Shown piece by piece: positions 18,603 through 26,189 of a DNA stretch of 64,000 nucleotides. Every line of letters begins with the position of its first letter. Position 1 is the stretch's first letter. The stretch covers positions 1 through 64,000 of the forward strand of contig CAZMBP010000048.1 in the NCBI GenBank assembly GCA_964564545.1, given 5' to 3'. Both the position numbers and the translations under genes were made by a program. The notes beneath the pieces are model-generated. The model was given only the letters and a program-made list of their open reading frames with translations. It was not told the origin of the DNA and ran no database searches. The stretch is from CAJQQY01 sp964564545. Its GTDB lineage: Bacteria; Bacteroidota; Bacteroidia; Chitinophagales; Saprospiraceae.

Positions 18603-18765
18603 AGCTAGCAACATTAACTAAAAACCAATCAATTATTTTCTGCCTATTTTTTATAAAAAGAACAAAAAGAGCAATCATCCCGAAGATGAAAACGAGTTTA
18701 AAATTTCGTTTATCTCGATTATATTTTTCTCTTCTACTTTTATATATTTTTCTATTGACTGCCAT
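18601..18765 (-). CDS. Hypothetical small membrane protein (54 aa)
   Basis: ATG at 18765 to TAA at 18601, 54 residues. A basic N-terminus (MAVNRKIYKSRREKYNRDKR) is followed by one hydrophobic span (LVFIFGMIALFVLFI) and a short tail IIDWFLVNVAS. This positive-inside, single-pass layout is unlikely to arise by chance. It lies 61 bp downstream of rsgA on the same strand, and its stop touches the repeat. No family recognised. Confidence 0.45.
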   Translation of the reverse strand: MAVNRKIYKSRREKYNRDKRNFKLVFIFGMIALFVLFIKNRQKIIDWFLVNVAS

Positions 18766-18826
18766 TTCTTTTGATATTTAAAAATCTAAATAGTTAATTA
18801 TTCACAGTTAACTGATCACAATTAAT

Positions 18827-19813
18827 TTATCCTTTATGTCTTTCCCAATAATTTTGATCTTCGATGTCGTCGAGTAATTGGAGGTAATTGATGAATCTTA
18901 ACTCACTAATCTCTCCTTTTTCAACAGCTTCTTTTACAGCACATTTTGGTTCATTTCGATGAGTACAATCGTTGAATTTGCATTCACTTGAGACATGGAA
19001 AATTTCCCTAAAGTTATGAACAACATCCATAGGCTTCAAGTGATTGAAAGATAAAGTTTTGATTCCTGGTGAATCAATAATCGCTCCACCAAAATCTAAC
19101 TGAAACATCTCTGCGAAAGTAGTGGTGTGTTGTCCCTTACCTGAATAATCAGATAGTTCGAAAGCTCGAAGATCCAAATGAGGTTGAATAGAATTCACCA
19201 AAGTTGATTTCCCAACACCTGATTGACCAGCGACTAAAGTTATCTTATCTTTTAAAACTTCTTTTAATTCTTCCTTTCCAATATCTTCAATTGCAGAAAC
19301 TAGCAGAACGGTGTAACCGATATTTTCATATATCGCTTTCATATAATCAACCATCGCCAACTCATCTTCTCCGTACAAATCTGCTTTGTTAAAAACAATG
19401 ACCGTAGGAATATTATAAGGTTCCGTCATCAGTAAAAAACGATCGATAAAACCTTGTTTCAGCATAGGTTCAATAATCGTAACGATGACCATTGCCTGAT
19501 CCACATTCGCAGCTAGTAAATGTAAAAAATGTTTTTTTCGCGGAGATTGTCGAATGACATAATTTCGACGAGGTAAGATTTTTTTAATGAGAGCAGTTCC
19601 TTCGACTTCATCTTCAATTTCGATTTCTACCTCATCACCAACTGCGACAGGATTGGTCACTTTCATACCATCCAATCGAAATTTCCCCATAATTCGACAT
19701 TTCCATTCTTCCTCATTTTCGAGTCTGACTTGGTACCAACTTCCCGTTGATTTTATGACTATTCCTTTTTGCAAATGTATTGTTATTGTAGGACGGTTTT
19801 CCAAAACCGTCAT
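18827..19813 (-). CDS. rsgA: Ribosome small-subunit biogenesis GTPase
   Basis: Circularly permuted GTPase that checks late 30S assembly. OB-fold N-terminus, then permuted G motifs: G4 FNKADL, G1 GQSGVGKSTLVN, G3 DSPGIK. The C-terminal zinc cluster includes CKFNDCTHRNEPKC. Length 328 is normal. The first codons (MTVLENRP) lie inside a palindromic repeat arm (19788-19811 plus the ATG at 19811-19813), so the repeat provides the only ATG. The ancestral start was probably the TTG at 19774 (LQKGIVIKSTG), which aligns with where family members begin. Confidence 0.95.
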   Translation of the reverse strand: MTVLENRPTITIHLQKGIVIKSTGSWYQVRLENEEEWKCRIMGKFRLDGMKVTNPVAVGDEVEIEIEDEVEGTALIKKILPRRNYVIRQSPRKKHFLHLLAANVDQAMVIVTIIEPMLKQGFIDRFLLMTEPYNIPTVIVFNKADLYGEDELAMVDYMKAIYENIGYTVLLVSAIEDIGKEELKEVLKDKITLVAGQSGVGKSTLVNSIQPHLDLRAFELSDYSGKGQHTTTFAEMFQLDFGGAIIDSPGIKTLSFNHLKPMDVVHNFREIFHVSSECKFNDCTHRNEPKCAVKEAVEKGEISELRFINYLQLLDDIEDQNYWERHKG

Positions 19814-19855
19814 TTTTAATAAATGTTGATAAACGGTTTTGGAAAACCGTCTTAC
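19788..19855. repeat. REP/BIME-like pair of GTAR-hairpin units
   Basis: Left unit 19788-19811: GTAG then GACGGTTTTCCAAAACCGTC, itself a palindrome. Right unit 19832-19855 is the inverted copy (GTAA then GACGGTTTTCCAAAACCG). A 20-nt spacer separates them. Tetranucleotide plus hairpin, paired in inversion, is the layout of REP/BIME elements. It spans the rsgA start and the stop of the upstream GGGP synthase. Confidence 0.75.
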
Positions 19856-20610
19856 GTTACGTGATTAAGTTCGTGAACTGCTGCTGACATTTCTTTGATC
19901 AGATTTGGATCTTTTTCAATCGCATTTCCAACAACGATAACATCTGCTCCTGCTTTGACATTTTGATATGCTTTCTCTGGCGTTCTAATTCCTCCTCCGA
20001 CTATTAAAGGAATATCAACGGCAGAACTTACTGCATGAATCATTGATTCCGAAACTGGGTTGATTGCGCCACTTCCAGCATCCATATAAATTAATTTCAA
20101 ACCCAGCATTTCCCCTGCCAAAGCCGTGCATAATGAAATATCATCTTTCATTGCTGGAATTGGGTAAGTGTTACTGATGTAAGAAACACTAGTTGGGATG
20201 CCACCATCGATTAACATATAACCTGTGGAAATAATTTCCAAAGGACTCATTTTTAAATAAGGAGCAGAAATTACATGTTTTCCAATCAATAAATCGGCAT
20301 TTCGACCTGAAATCAAGGAAAGAAAAAGTAAAGCATCTGCTCGATAACTGAGTTGTGTAGAATTATTTCCAGGGAATAAGATCAATGGAATATCACAAGT
20401 TTTTTTAATCGTTTGAAGCGTATGATCCAACATATTATTGACTACCAAACTTCCACCGATAAAAAAATAATCAACCTTTGCTTCGATAGAAAGGTTCACG
20501 ATGGCTTGCAAATTTTTAAGGCTACTTTTATCAGGGTCAATTAAAACCACGAATTTTTTTTCGCCTTTTTGCTTTGCTTCGGTCAGAGATTGATAAATTT
20601 GGTGCTCCAT
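19852..20610 (-). CDS. Geranylgeranylglyceryl/heptaprenylglyceryl phosphate synthase (PcrB/GGGPS family)
   Basis: TIM-barrel prenyltransferase joining a polyprenyl diphosphate to glycerol-1-phosphate, the first step toward ether lipids. Diagnostic blocks are VVLIDPDK near the N-terminus, FFIGGSL, ILFPGNN, the YMDAGSGA segment, PLIVGGGIRTPEKA and the phosphate-binding GADVIVVGNAIEKD. Bacteroidota carry a bacterial group of this enzyme; the in vivo product in this organism is unknown. The last codons and TAA fall in the REP-like element. Confidence 0.9.
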   Translation of the reverse strand: MEHQIYQSLTEAKQKGEKKFVVLIDPDKSSLKNLQAIVNLSIEAKVDYFFIGGSLVVNNMLDHTLQTIKKTCDIPLILFPGNNSTQLSYRADALLFLSLISGRNADLLIGKHVISAPYLKMSPLEIISTGYMLIDGGIPTSVSYISNTYPIPAMKDDISLCTALAGEMLGLKLIYMDAGSGAINPVSESMIHAVSSAVDIPLIVGGGIRTPEKAYQNVKAGADVIVVGNAIEKDPNLIKEMSAAVHELNHVT

Positions 20611-20734
20611 GTAATCGGTAATTGTTTGTGCAAAGATAGAGTTATAATTCTGATTTTTGAACGAATGATTTTCAAATGTCGAAAACCCATGGGAATTATT
20701 TGTATTTTAAAATGTACTAAATCAACATTTAAAT

Positions 20735-21079
20735 TTGGAAGAGAAAAAAGATATTACAGAAAAAACAACGGAACTCATTGCTCGAGATTTTGAAATGGTT
20801 ATTGGTGATACAAAACCAACGGAACAAGAACTATTCGAAATGTTGGCAGATCAGGTGGCATACATGATGCAATACCGATTGGATTTTTTATTGAGTTTGA
20901 TGTATCGATTGGATATTGATGAAGAAAAAATCAGGATGGCGCTTTCTCCAAAGGCATTGATTGCTCCCAATGTTGGTTTAGCTCATTTAATATTGGAAAG
21001 GCAAAAATTACGAATTAAAATTAAGCAGGAATATGGGAAAACTGAGTTGGATGATTTAGAGGATGGATTGGAGTTTTAG
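20735..21079 (+). CDS. Conserved-looking hypothetical protein (114 aa)
   Basis: Small, acidic, alpha-helical protein with no signal peptide or membrane span. The start must be TTG at 20735: an in-frame stop lies at 20708 and there is no ATG before residue 21. A repeated LDFLLSLMYRLD / EEKIRMALS pattern suggests a helical bundle, and the end is LDDLEDGLEF. I do not recognise the family. Its stop codon is directly followed by a REP-like element. Confidence 0.6.
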   Translation: MEEKKDITEKTTELIARDFEMVIGDTKPTEQELFEMLADQVAYMMQYRLDFLLSLMYRLDIDEEKIRMALSPKALIAPNVGLAHLILERQKLRIKIKQEYGKTELDDLEDGLEF

Positions 21080-21136
21080 TAGCTGCTGACTTTAGTCGGC
21101 TGCAATATTTTTACAACCGACTAAAATCAGTTGCTA
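21079..21136. repeat. REP/BIME-like pair of GTAR-hairpin units
   Basis: Left unit 21079-21102 (GTAG then CTGCTGACTTTAGTCGGCTG) and inverted right unit 21113-21136 (reverse strand GTAG then CAACTGATTTTAGTCGGTTG), 10-nt spacer. The arms differ at about five of 24 positions. The element starts at the stop of one gene and contains the TAG stop of the convergent gene. Confidence 0.7.
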
Positions 21137-21622
21137 CGATGTCATTTTCCGAAATTCCATTCTCTCCTCTTCAGTCAATTTATATTTTTCTCTAAACATT
21201 TCTTCCGAAGGTCGAACCAATAAAAAAACACTAAAACCGATAAAAAATAAAAGCAAGAAGAAATAATTCTGCTCTAAATAATAGAAAATAATACAGATTA
21301 AATTTGCTCCTTCTAACAACCCACTTCTCAAAATAATAGAACTTCGATAATGTTCTAATTTTGAAAAAAGTCCTCCTTTGATACTTTTGGCTTCCTCCAT
21401 TCTTTTTGAAAATAAAATATAACTCATGGTGATACAACCCAACATTAAAATCGGTGCGATCAAATAAAATGGACTACTCATCTCCCATCCAAAAGTTATT
21501 TCAGAACCGATCATTAAATAACTAAGAGTAAGAGCAATTAACACTTGCCCTGCAATGAGAGCATAGTATAGAATGTAATTTGATTTGAAATCATTTTGGG
21601 TAGAAACTCTTTTGGAAGTCAT
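21134..21622 (-). CDS. Hypothetical four-helix membrane protein
   Basis: 162 residues with four hydrophobic spans in two pairs (about 20-40, 50-72, 108-118 and 122-138), and a charged C-terminal tail EEMFREKYKLTEEERMEFRK. No catalytic motif. It is located just downstream of the POT transporter operon terminator but transcribed on its own. No family assigned. Its TAG stop is part of the adjacent REP-like repeat. Confidence 0.6.
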   Translation of the reverse strand: MTSKRVSTQNDFKSNYILYYALIAGQVLIALTLSYLMIGSEITFGWEMSSPFYLIAPILMLGCITMSYILFSKRMEEAKSIKGGLFSKLEHYRSSIILRSGLLEGANLICIIFYYLEQNYFFLLLFFIGFSVFLLVRPSEEMFREKYKLTEEERMEFRKMTS

Positions 21623-21647
21623 GCTTTTTGGTTTTTAGTTTTAGAAA

Positions 21648-21683
21648 AAAGAAACCCCCAACTGGTGGGTTGAGGGTTTCTTT
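21648..21683 (-). terminator. Terminator of the downstream POT transporter gene
   Basis: 15-bp stem with one mismatch (21648-21662, 21669-21683), core GAAACCCCCAAC, flanked by A's and T's. It lies 20 bp past the stop of the minus-strand transporter. Confidence 0.8.
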
Positions 21684-21704
21684 CCTTAAATTTTAAAAAG
21701 GAAA

Positions 21705-23270
21705 TTAGTGGATACCATGCATCCATTTTCTAAGTGTAGGAACTAATAATAAAAGCACAATACTTGCACCTCCAACTACTAGTACCCCCCAAGTCCAATA
21801 CACATCAATGAACCCATTCATGGACTCAACTAAGGTAGCGTCCTCAGAAGGAGTTGATGTTAATTGTCCTAATTTTGCAGCAATTTCATGTGCAAAAGAA
21901 ATGGATAAGAACCAGGCTCCCATCACGAATCCAACAATCTTAGGAGGAGATAATTTAGTAACCATTGATAATCCAACAGGTGATAAACTCAACTCTCCAG
22001 TTGTATGTAAAAGATACATTAATGCTAAGAAGATAAGTGGAATTGTTCCATCTCCTCCAAACATTTTAGCACCAAGAACGATAACGGCATATCCTAAGCC
22101 GATTTGTAAAAGTCCCAAGAAAAATTTCATTGGAGTACTTGGTTCCATTTTCGCGTTGCTCAATTTTAACCAAATCCAAGAAAAAGCAGGAGCTAACAAT
22201 ATAATATAAAGTGGATTCAAACTAGCAAAGAAGGCAGTTGGAATTTCACCTCCAAAGAAACTACGATCCACGTTTCGATCAGCAAATAACATTAATGATC
22301 CACCTGCTTGTTCGAATAATGCCCAGAATATCATATGGAAGAAAAACAATACAATTACAACAAGTAAGCGTTGCCCTTCTTTTTTTCCTTCGGTATTAAA
22401 TGCGTAATAAAGTAGATATCCGATTACAGTTGCACCAACTACAAATAACACCATTGACATTACTTCATTAGCATTTAGTAAAAATGCACATAATGGAATA
22501 CCAATCAATGCAGCAACTACAGTCAAAATATTTTTATCTACACCATAAGCTTTTGGTTGATCTACATATTCTTGAGGAGCATTTCCTTTGTCTTCGTAAT
22601 CGCTCATGTTTTTCCAAAAAACAATCAAACCGATAACCATTCCAACACCTGCTAATCCGAAACCATAATGCCACCCATAATTCACTTGAAGGTATCCACA
22701 CCAAAGTGGTGCGAGCATAGCTCCAATGTTTACTCCCATATAAAAAATGGTAAATGCTCCATCTTTTCGAGGATCATTTTGTTCATAAAATGTTCCTAGG
22801 AAACTTGAAATATTTGGTTTAAAAAATCCATTTCCAATAATGATTAATGCTAAAGCAATAAAAAATACAGGAAGACTTCCTTGAAATAAAGCTCCTTCCA
22901 TTCCTAAAGTGAAATGACCTAAAGCCATTAATCCACCTCCAAATAAAACGGCTTTTCTAAAACCCATAACCTTGTCGGCAGCAAGTCCACCAAGTACAGG
23001 CATAGCATAAACGAGTGCTCCGTATGCTCCATAAATTCCATAGGCACGAGCATCTGCATCGGGCTGAGACATTTGTTCAAAAAGTTCTTTTGTCATATAC
23101 AAAATCAACAAAGCTCGCATCCCATAAAATGAAAATCGTTCCCACAATTCTGCAAAGAAAAGTGTGAAAAGTGCTTTAGGGTGAACTTTCTTTTGTGATA
23201 AAATAATGACGGGAATCCAAATTGCAACGAATGCCGTAGCAATGATCATTAGCCAAAATGCAAAATCCAT
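21705..23270 (-). CDS. POT/PTR-family proton-dependent oligopeptide transporter
   Basis: Major-facilitator protein of 521 residues with about 14 hydrophobic spans. It imports di- and tripeptides with protons. The family motif in the first helices is present (ELWERFSFYGMRALL), as are the FKPNISSFLGTFY and FTIFYMGVNIGA signatures and GELSLSPVGLSMVTKLSP near the C-terminus. It is a tandem paralogue of the next gene upstream on the same strand. A terminator-like hairpin lies between them, so the two may be expressed separately. Confidence 0.93.
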   Translation of the reverse strand: MDFAFWLMIIATAFVAIWIPVIILSQKKVHPKALFTLFFAELWERFSFYGMRALLILYMTKELFEQMSQPDADARAYGIYGAYGALVYAMPVLGGLAADKVMGFRKAVLFGGGLMALGHFTLGMEGALFQGSLPVFFIALALIIIGNGFFKPNISSFLGTFYEQNDPRKDGAFTIFYMGVNIGAMLAPLWCGYLQVNYGWHYGFGLAGVGMVIGLIVFWKNMSDYEDKGNAPQEYVDQPKAYGVDKNILTVVAALIGIPLCAFLLNANEVMSMVLFVVGATVIGYLLYYAFNTEGKKEGQRLLVVIVLFFFHMIFWALFEQAGGSLMLFADRNVDRSFFGGEIPTAFFASLNPLYIILLAPAFSWIWLKLSNAKMEPSTPMKFFLGLLQIGLGYAVIVLGAKMFGGDGTIPLIFLALMYLLHTTGELSLSPVGLSMVTKLSPPKIVGFVMGAWFLSISFAHEIAAKLGQLTSTPSEDATLVESMNGFIDVYWTWGVLVVGGASIVLLLLVPTLRKWMHGIH

Positions 23271-23318
23271 AATTCAATTGTTTTAAATTTGTAAATCGTT
23301 TTGTTCTTATAAAAAAAT

Positions 23319-23346
23319 AGCGGAAGAAGGCATTGCTTCTTCCGCT
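23319..23346 (-). terminator. Terminator between the two POT genes
   Basis: Perfect 11-bp stem AGCGGAAGAAG / CTTCTTCCGCT with a 6-nt loop, followed on the minus strand by a run of seven T's. Confidence 0.85.
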
Positions 23347-23364
23347 GAAGGGTAAGTATTTTTG

Positions 23365-24888
23365 TTAGTGAGTTGTTTCTACTTCTTGTTCTTCTGCACC
23401 GTGAGCTAATCGTTTTAGAGGTTTGATGACCAAAAGAACGAGTAATCCGAAAATGGTACAGAAAATTGCAATTCCGGTGAATATTTTAAATTCACCAAGT
23501 GACTCAGACCATTCACCAAGTAAACCTGCGACTTTATTTCCAAGTCCAGTTACGGCGAAATAAGCCCCCATCATAAATGCCATCCATCTTGCAGGAGCTA
23601 ATTTTGTGATAAATGAAAGTGCTACAGGCGAAGCACAAAGTTCTCCAAGAGTATGGAATAAGTAGGCTAAAACTAACCAACTCATACCCGATTTTTCAAC
23701 TACAGTTTCTCCATCCATCACAACTTCAGTACTCGCTTTTGTCATGAAGAAGAATCCCCATCCCATGATGATTACACCAACTGCCATTTTAAAAATAGAC
23801 GATGATTCTTTTCCTCGGTTTCTCCACCATCCCCAGAATGCTCCTACTAAAGGTGCAAACATTAAAATAAATAATGCATTAACTGATTGGAACCAAGATG
23901 CAGGTACCATAAAACTTCCTAAAGCCAAATCTGTTTTTTCTTTAGCATAAATATTCATTAAGCCCCCTGCTTGTTCGAATGATCCCCAAAAAACTATAAT
24001 GATTAAAAAGGAAAGGTACATCACTAAAATTCTATCTTTCTCTGTTTGATTTCCATCATTGTAAATTACAACTCCAATTCCAACTGCGAATGATAAAGCA
24101 GCAATTAAGGCTGCATAATCCCATGCGCCATATTGAATATATACAAAAGCTGCTAGAGCTAAAGTTGCAAAAAATCCAATCATCGAATTAGTATGCTTAA
24201 AAATATCTCCAATTAGATTTGGTTGTTTAGCTGCTTCTGTTTCATCTACTTCAATAAGATTTCCAACTTCAGTTAGATATTTTTGCCCATACATATAAAC
24301 TGCCTGGCCAAGTAGCATTCCTATTCCTGCTAATCCAAATCCATAATGCCATCCAATATTTTCTCCAATGTAACCTACAATAAGTGCGGAAAGAAAAGCA
24401 CCTAAGTTAATTCCCATATAGAAAATATAGAATCCCATATCTCTTCGATTATCTCCTTGTCCATAAAGACCTCCAACCATTGTAGAGATATTGGGCTTAA
24501 GACAACCTACACCTAAAATAATAAGTCCAAGACCTGTATAAAAAGCCCAAAGTGCTTCAACTGCAAGTATTCCATGTCCTGCACAAAGAAGTAACCCTCC
24601 CAACATTACAGCCTTTTTTTGACCAATATATCGATCTGCTAAAATTCCCCCAGGAATAGATGCCACATATACAAACATGGTATACCAACCATATAAAGCT
24701 AGTGCTTCACCATCAGTCCATCCAAAACCTGGGTTGTCTTCTGTTGTTTTTGCAGTTAAAAAAAGAACTAAAATAGCTCTCATTCCATAATAACTAAAAC
24801 GTTCCCACATCTCTGTAAAAAACAAAATAATTAACCCTACTGGATGCCCTAAAAACTGTGGCTGATTATCCGTTGCCTTTGTATTCAT
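23365..24888 (-). CDS. POT/PTR-family proton-dependent oligopeptide transporter (paralogue)
   Basis: 507 residues, same family as its neighbour: TEMWERFSYYGMRAILVL, LKPNISTMVGGLYGQGDNRRD, FYIFYMGINLGAFLSAL, and a C-terminal GELCASPVALSFITKLAP. The sequence is clearly diverged from the next gene, so this is an old duplication. Two peptide importers suit a proteolytic lifestyle. Preceded by a 120-bp AT-rich gap with an imperfect 13-bp inverted repeat (CTAAAAATAGATT / AATCTATTTTAG). Confidence 0.93.
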   Translation of the reverse strand: MNTKATDNQPQFLGHPVGLIILFFTEMWERFSYYGMRAILVLFLTAKTTEDNPGFGWTDGEALALYGWYTMFVYVASIPGGILADRYIGQKKAVMLGGLLLCAGHGILAVEALWAFYTGLGLIILGVGCLKPNISTMVGGLYGQGDNRRDMGFYIFYMGINLGAFLSALIVGYIGENIGWHYGFGLAGIGMLLGQAVYMYGQKYLTEVGNLIEVDETEAAKQPNLIGDIFKHTNSMIGFFATLALAAFVYIQYGAWDYAALIAALSFAVGIGVVIYNDGNQTEKDRILVMYLSFLIIIVFWGSFEQAGGLMNIYAKEKTDLALGSFMVPASWFQSVNALFILMFAPLVGAFWGWWRNRGKESSSIFKMAVGVIIMGWGFFFMTKASTEVVMDGETVVEKSGMSWLVLAYLFHTLGELCASPVALSFITKLAPARWMAFMMGAYFAVTGLGNKVAGLLGEWSESLGEFKIFTGIAIFCTIFGLLVLLVIKPLKRLAHGAEEQEVETTH

Positions 24889-25012
24889 TTTTGATATTTA
24901 AATTTTAAAAGTTGATTTAGCGGACTAAAAATAGATTTTTTAACAGAAAAACATGTTAAAATCACTAATCTATTTTAGTTAGGGGAAAGTTAACTACATT
25001 AAAAAGGAAAAG

Positions 25013-25306
25013 TTAAACCTTGAAAAGGTGTATAATCCCTTGGGAAAGATTATAAAATTGAGCTTCTGGAAAACGAATTGATAATCGTTGAATGGCTATT
25101 TGACTGCGAATACCTCGCTTGCAATAAATCACGATAGGTAGGGAAAAATCTAATAAATCGGTCTTTCTAAAAATCGATTGAAGTGGAATTAATTGACCGC
25201 CAATATTATAAGATTCATGCTCTTCTGGTTCGCGAACATCAATAAGTTGGAAAGGTTTGTTGTCAGCTTTCCATTGTTGTAATTCAGAATAGGTCAAATG
25301 ATTCAT
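25013..25306 (-). CDS. Single-domain rhodanese (GlpE/PspE-like)
   Basis: 97 residues forming one rhodanese domain: LIDVREPEEHESYNIGG in the first half and the active-site loop YCKRGIRS with catalytic Cys near residue 72. Such proteins carry persulfide sulfur for thiolation or detoxification. Its start codon directly abuts a CCCCTAAAGGGG repeat arm (25307-25335), so its promoter must lie within or beyond the repeat unless it is read from the upstream DUF4230 gene. Confidence 0.85.
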   Translation of the reverse strand: MNHLTYSELQQWKADNKPFQLIDVREPEEHESYNIGGQLIPLQSIFRKTDLLDFSLPIVIYCKRGIRSQIAIQRLSIRFPEAQFYNLSQGIIHLFKV

Positions 25307-25507
25307 ACACCCCTGTCCCCTAAAGGGGAACGATTTGAATTAGATTTGTAATAATTTAGAAGAATTGGTATTTCAGCGTAAAGATATATTTTTCTCTTTT
25401 GAAAGAAAATATTCAGAGATTATTGCATTTCTAATAGAACGTTCCCCTTTAGGGGACAGGGGTTTAATCATCAATAGAACGTGCCCCTTCAGGGGACAGG
25501 GGTTGAA
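25307..25507. repeat. Paired inverted repeat, CCCCTAAAGGGG family, with duplicated right arm
   Basis: Left arm 25307-25335 (CCCCTGTCCCCTAAAGGGGA then ACG). Right arm occurs twice in tandem, 25437-25465 and 25476-25505, period 39 nt, the second slightly diverged (CCCCTTCAGGGG). About 100 bp of AT-rich DNA lies between left and right. The outer right arm encodes the C-terminus of the DUF4230 protein. Confidence 0.8.
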
Positions 25508-26093
25508 CTATTGTTTTCCATCCAAATCCACTTGCCATAAATTGGATTACACTTAGTACTTCAGATCCTTGCTCCTCTGCTCGTTCAAATAATTTTTCTT
25601 CGATTGCTTTTTGTTTTAAAACTGCCTTTGCACTTTTATTCAATTGAGTAAAATCATTTGGAGTAAATGAGTTAAAAAAACTCTCATCTAAACTTCGATA
25701 TTTGACATCGTGTTCTATCGAAATAATTTCTGGGTTGGGTAAATTTCTGATGTATAAAACTTTGTTTGTTGAGTCTATATCAATTGTTATTTTTTCCAAA
25801 TCATAACCCACTAAAACTTTTCCATAGACTTCAATACTTGCCTTTTTTGAAAAAGTAAAATTGGTTGGGAGCGGCAAATAAACAGTTACATTCCGATTAC
25901 TTTTTTCATCATAAATTTCTTGCAACTCTGCTTCGACTGTAACTAATTTACAAACGTCTTTAATGTTTTGAAGTAAAACTGTAGCATCAGTTTCAGTTGT
26001 AATTTCAGGTTCTTGATAGTACATTCGAGCAGCCCATATTCCAAAAAGGAAAACTCCTAACAATACAATTACATTTATTATTTTTTTTGACAT
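25464..26093 (-). CDS. DUF4230 membrane-anchored protein
   Basis: One N-terminal membrane anchor (about residues 5-22), then a soluble DUF4230 domain: early segment LVTVEAELQEIYDE, beta-strands with KASIEVYGKVLVGYDL, and the conserved RNLPNPEIISIEHDVKY. Function of the family is unknown. I start it at the Met of MSKKII (26093): the longer frame to 26165 runs through the terminator of the upstream gene. The C-terminal QPLSPEGARSIDD is encoded by a repeat arm. Confidence 0.8.
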   Translation of the reverse strand: MSKKIINVIVLLGVFLFGIWAARMYYQEPEITTETDATVLLQNIKDVCKLVTVEAELQEIYDEKSNRNVTVYLPLPTNFTFSKKASIEVYGKVLVGYDLEKITIDIDSTNKVLYIRNLPNPEIISIEHDVKYRSLDESFFNSFTPNDFTQLNKSAKAVLKQKAIEEKLFERAEEQGSEVLSVIQFMASGFGWKTIVQPLSPEGARSIDD

Positions 26094-26121
26094 TGTTTTT
26101 TGTTTTTTATAAATGTAAAAT

Positions 26122-26162
26122 AAAAAGCTGCAAGAAACATATTTTTTTCCTTGCAGCTTTTT
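26122..26162 (-). terminator. Terminator of the DUF3108 gene
   Basis: Perfect 13-bp stem AAAAAGCTGCAAG / CTTGCAGCTTTTT (26122-26134, 26150-26162), T-run on the minus strand, 28 bp after the DUF3108 stop. Confidence 0.85.
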
Positions 26163-26189
26163 CAATTTTCGACGAACTAATTTTTAAAG

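Noticed and set aside
24923..24982. Terminator between rhodanese and POT genes
   Set aside because: The inverted repeat is imperfect with a long loop and has no T-run in the transcribed direction.
25307..25507. CRISPR-like array because of the tandem arm
   Set aside because: Only two direct copies, in an inverted-pair context, with no spacer pattern and no cas genes.
26094..26165. Longer N-terminus for the DUF4230 protein
   Set aside because: The extra codons run through the terminator hairpin of the upstream gene; the later Met begins a proper membrane anchor.
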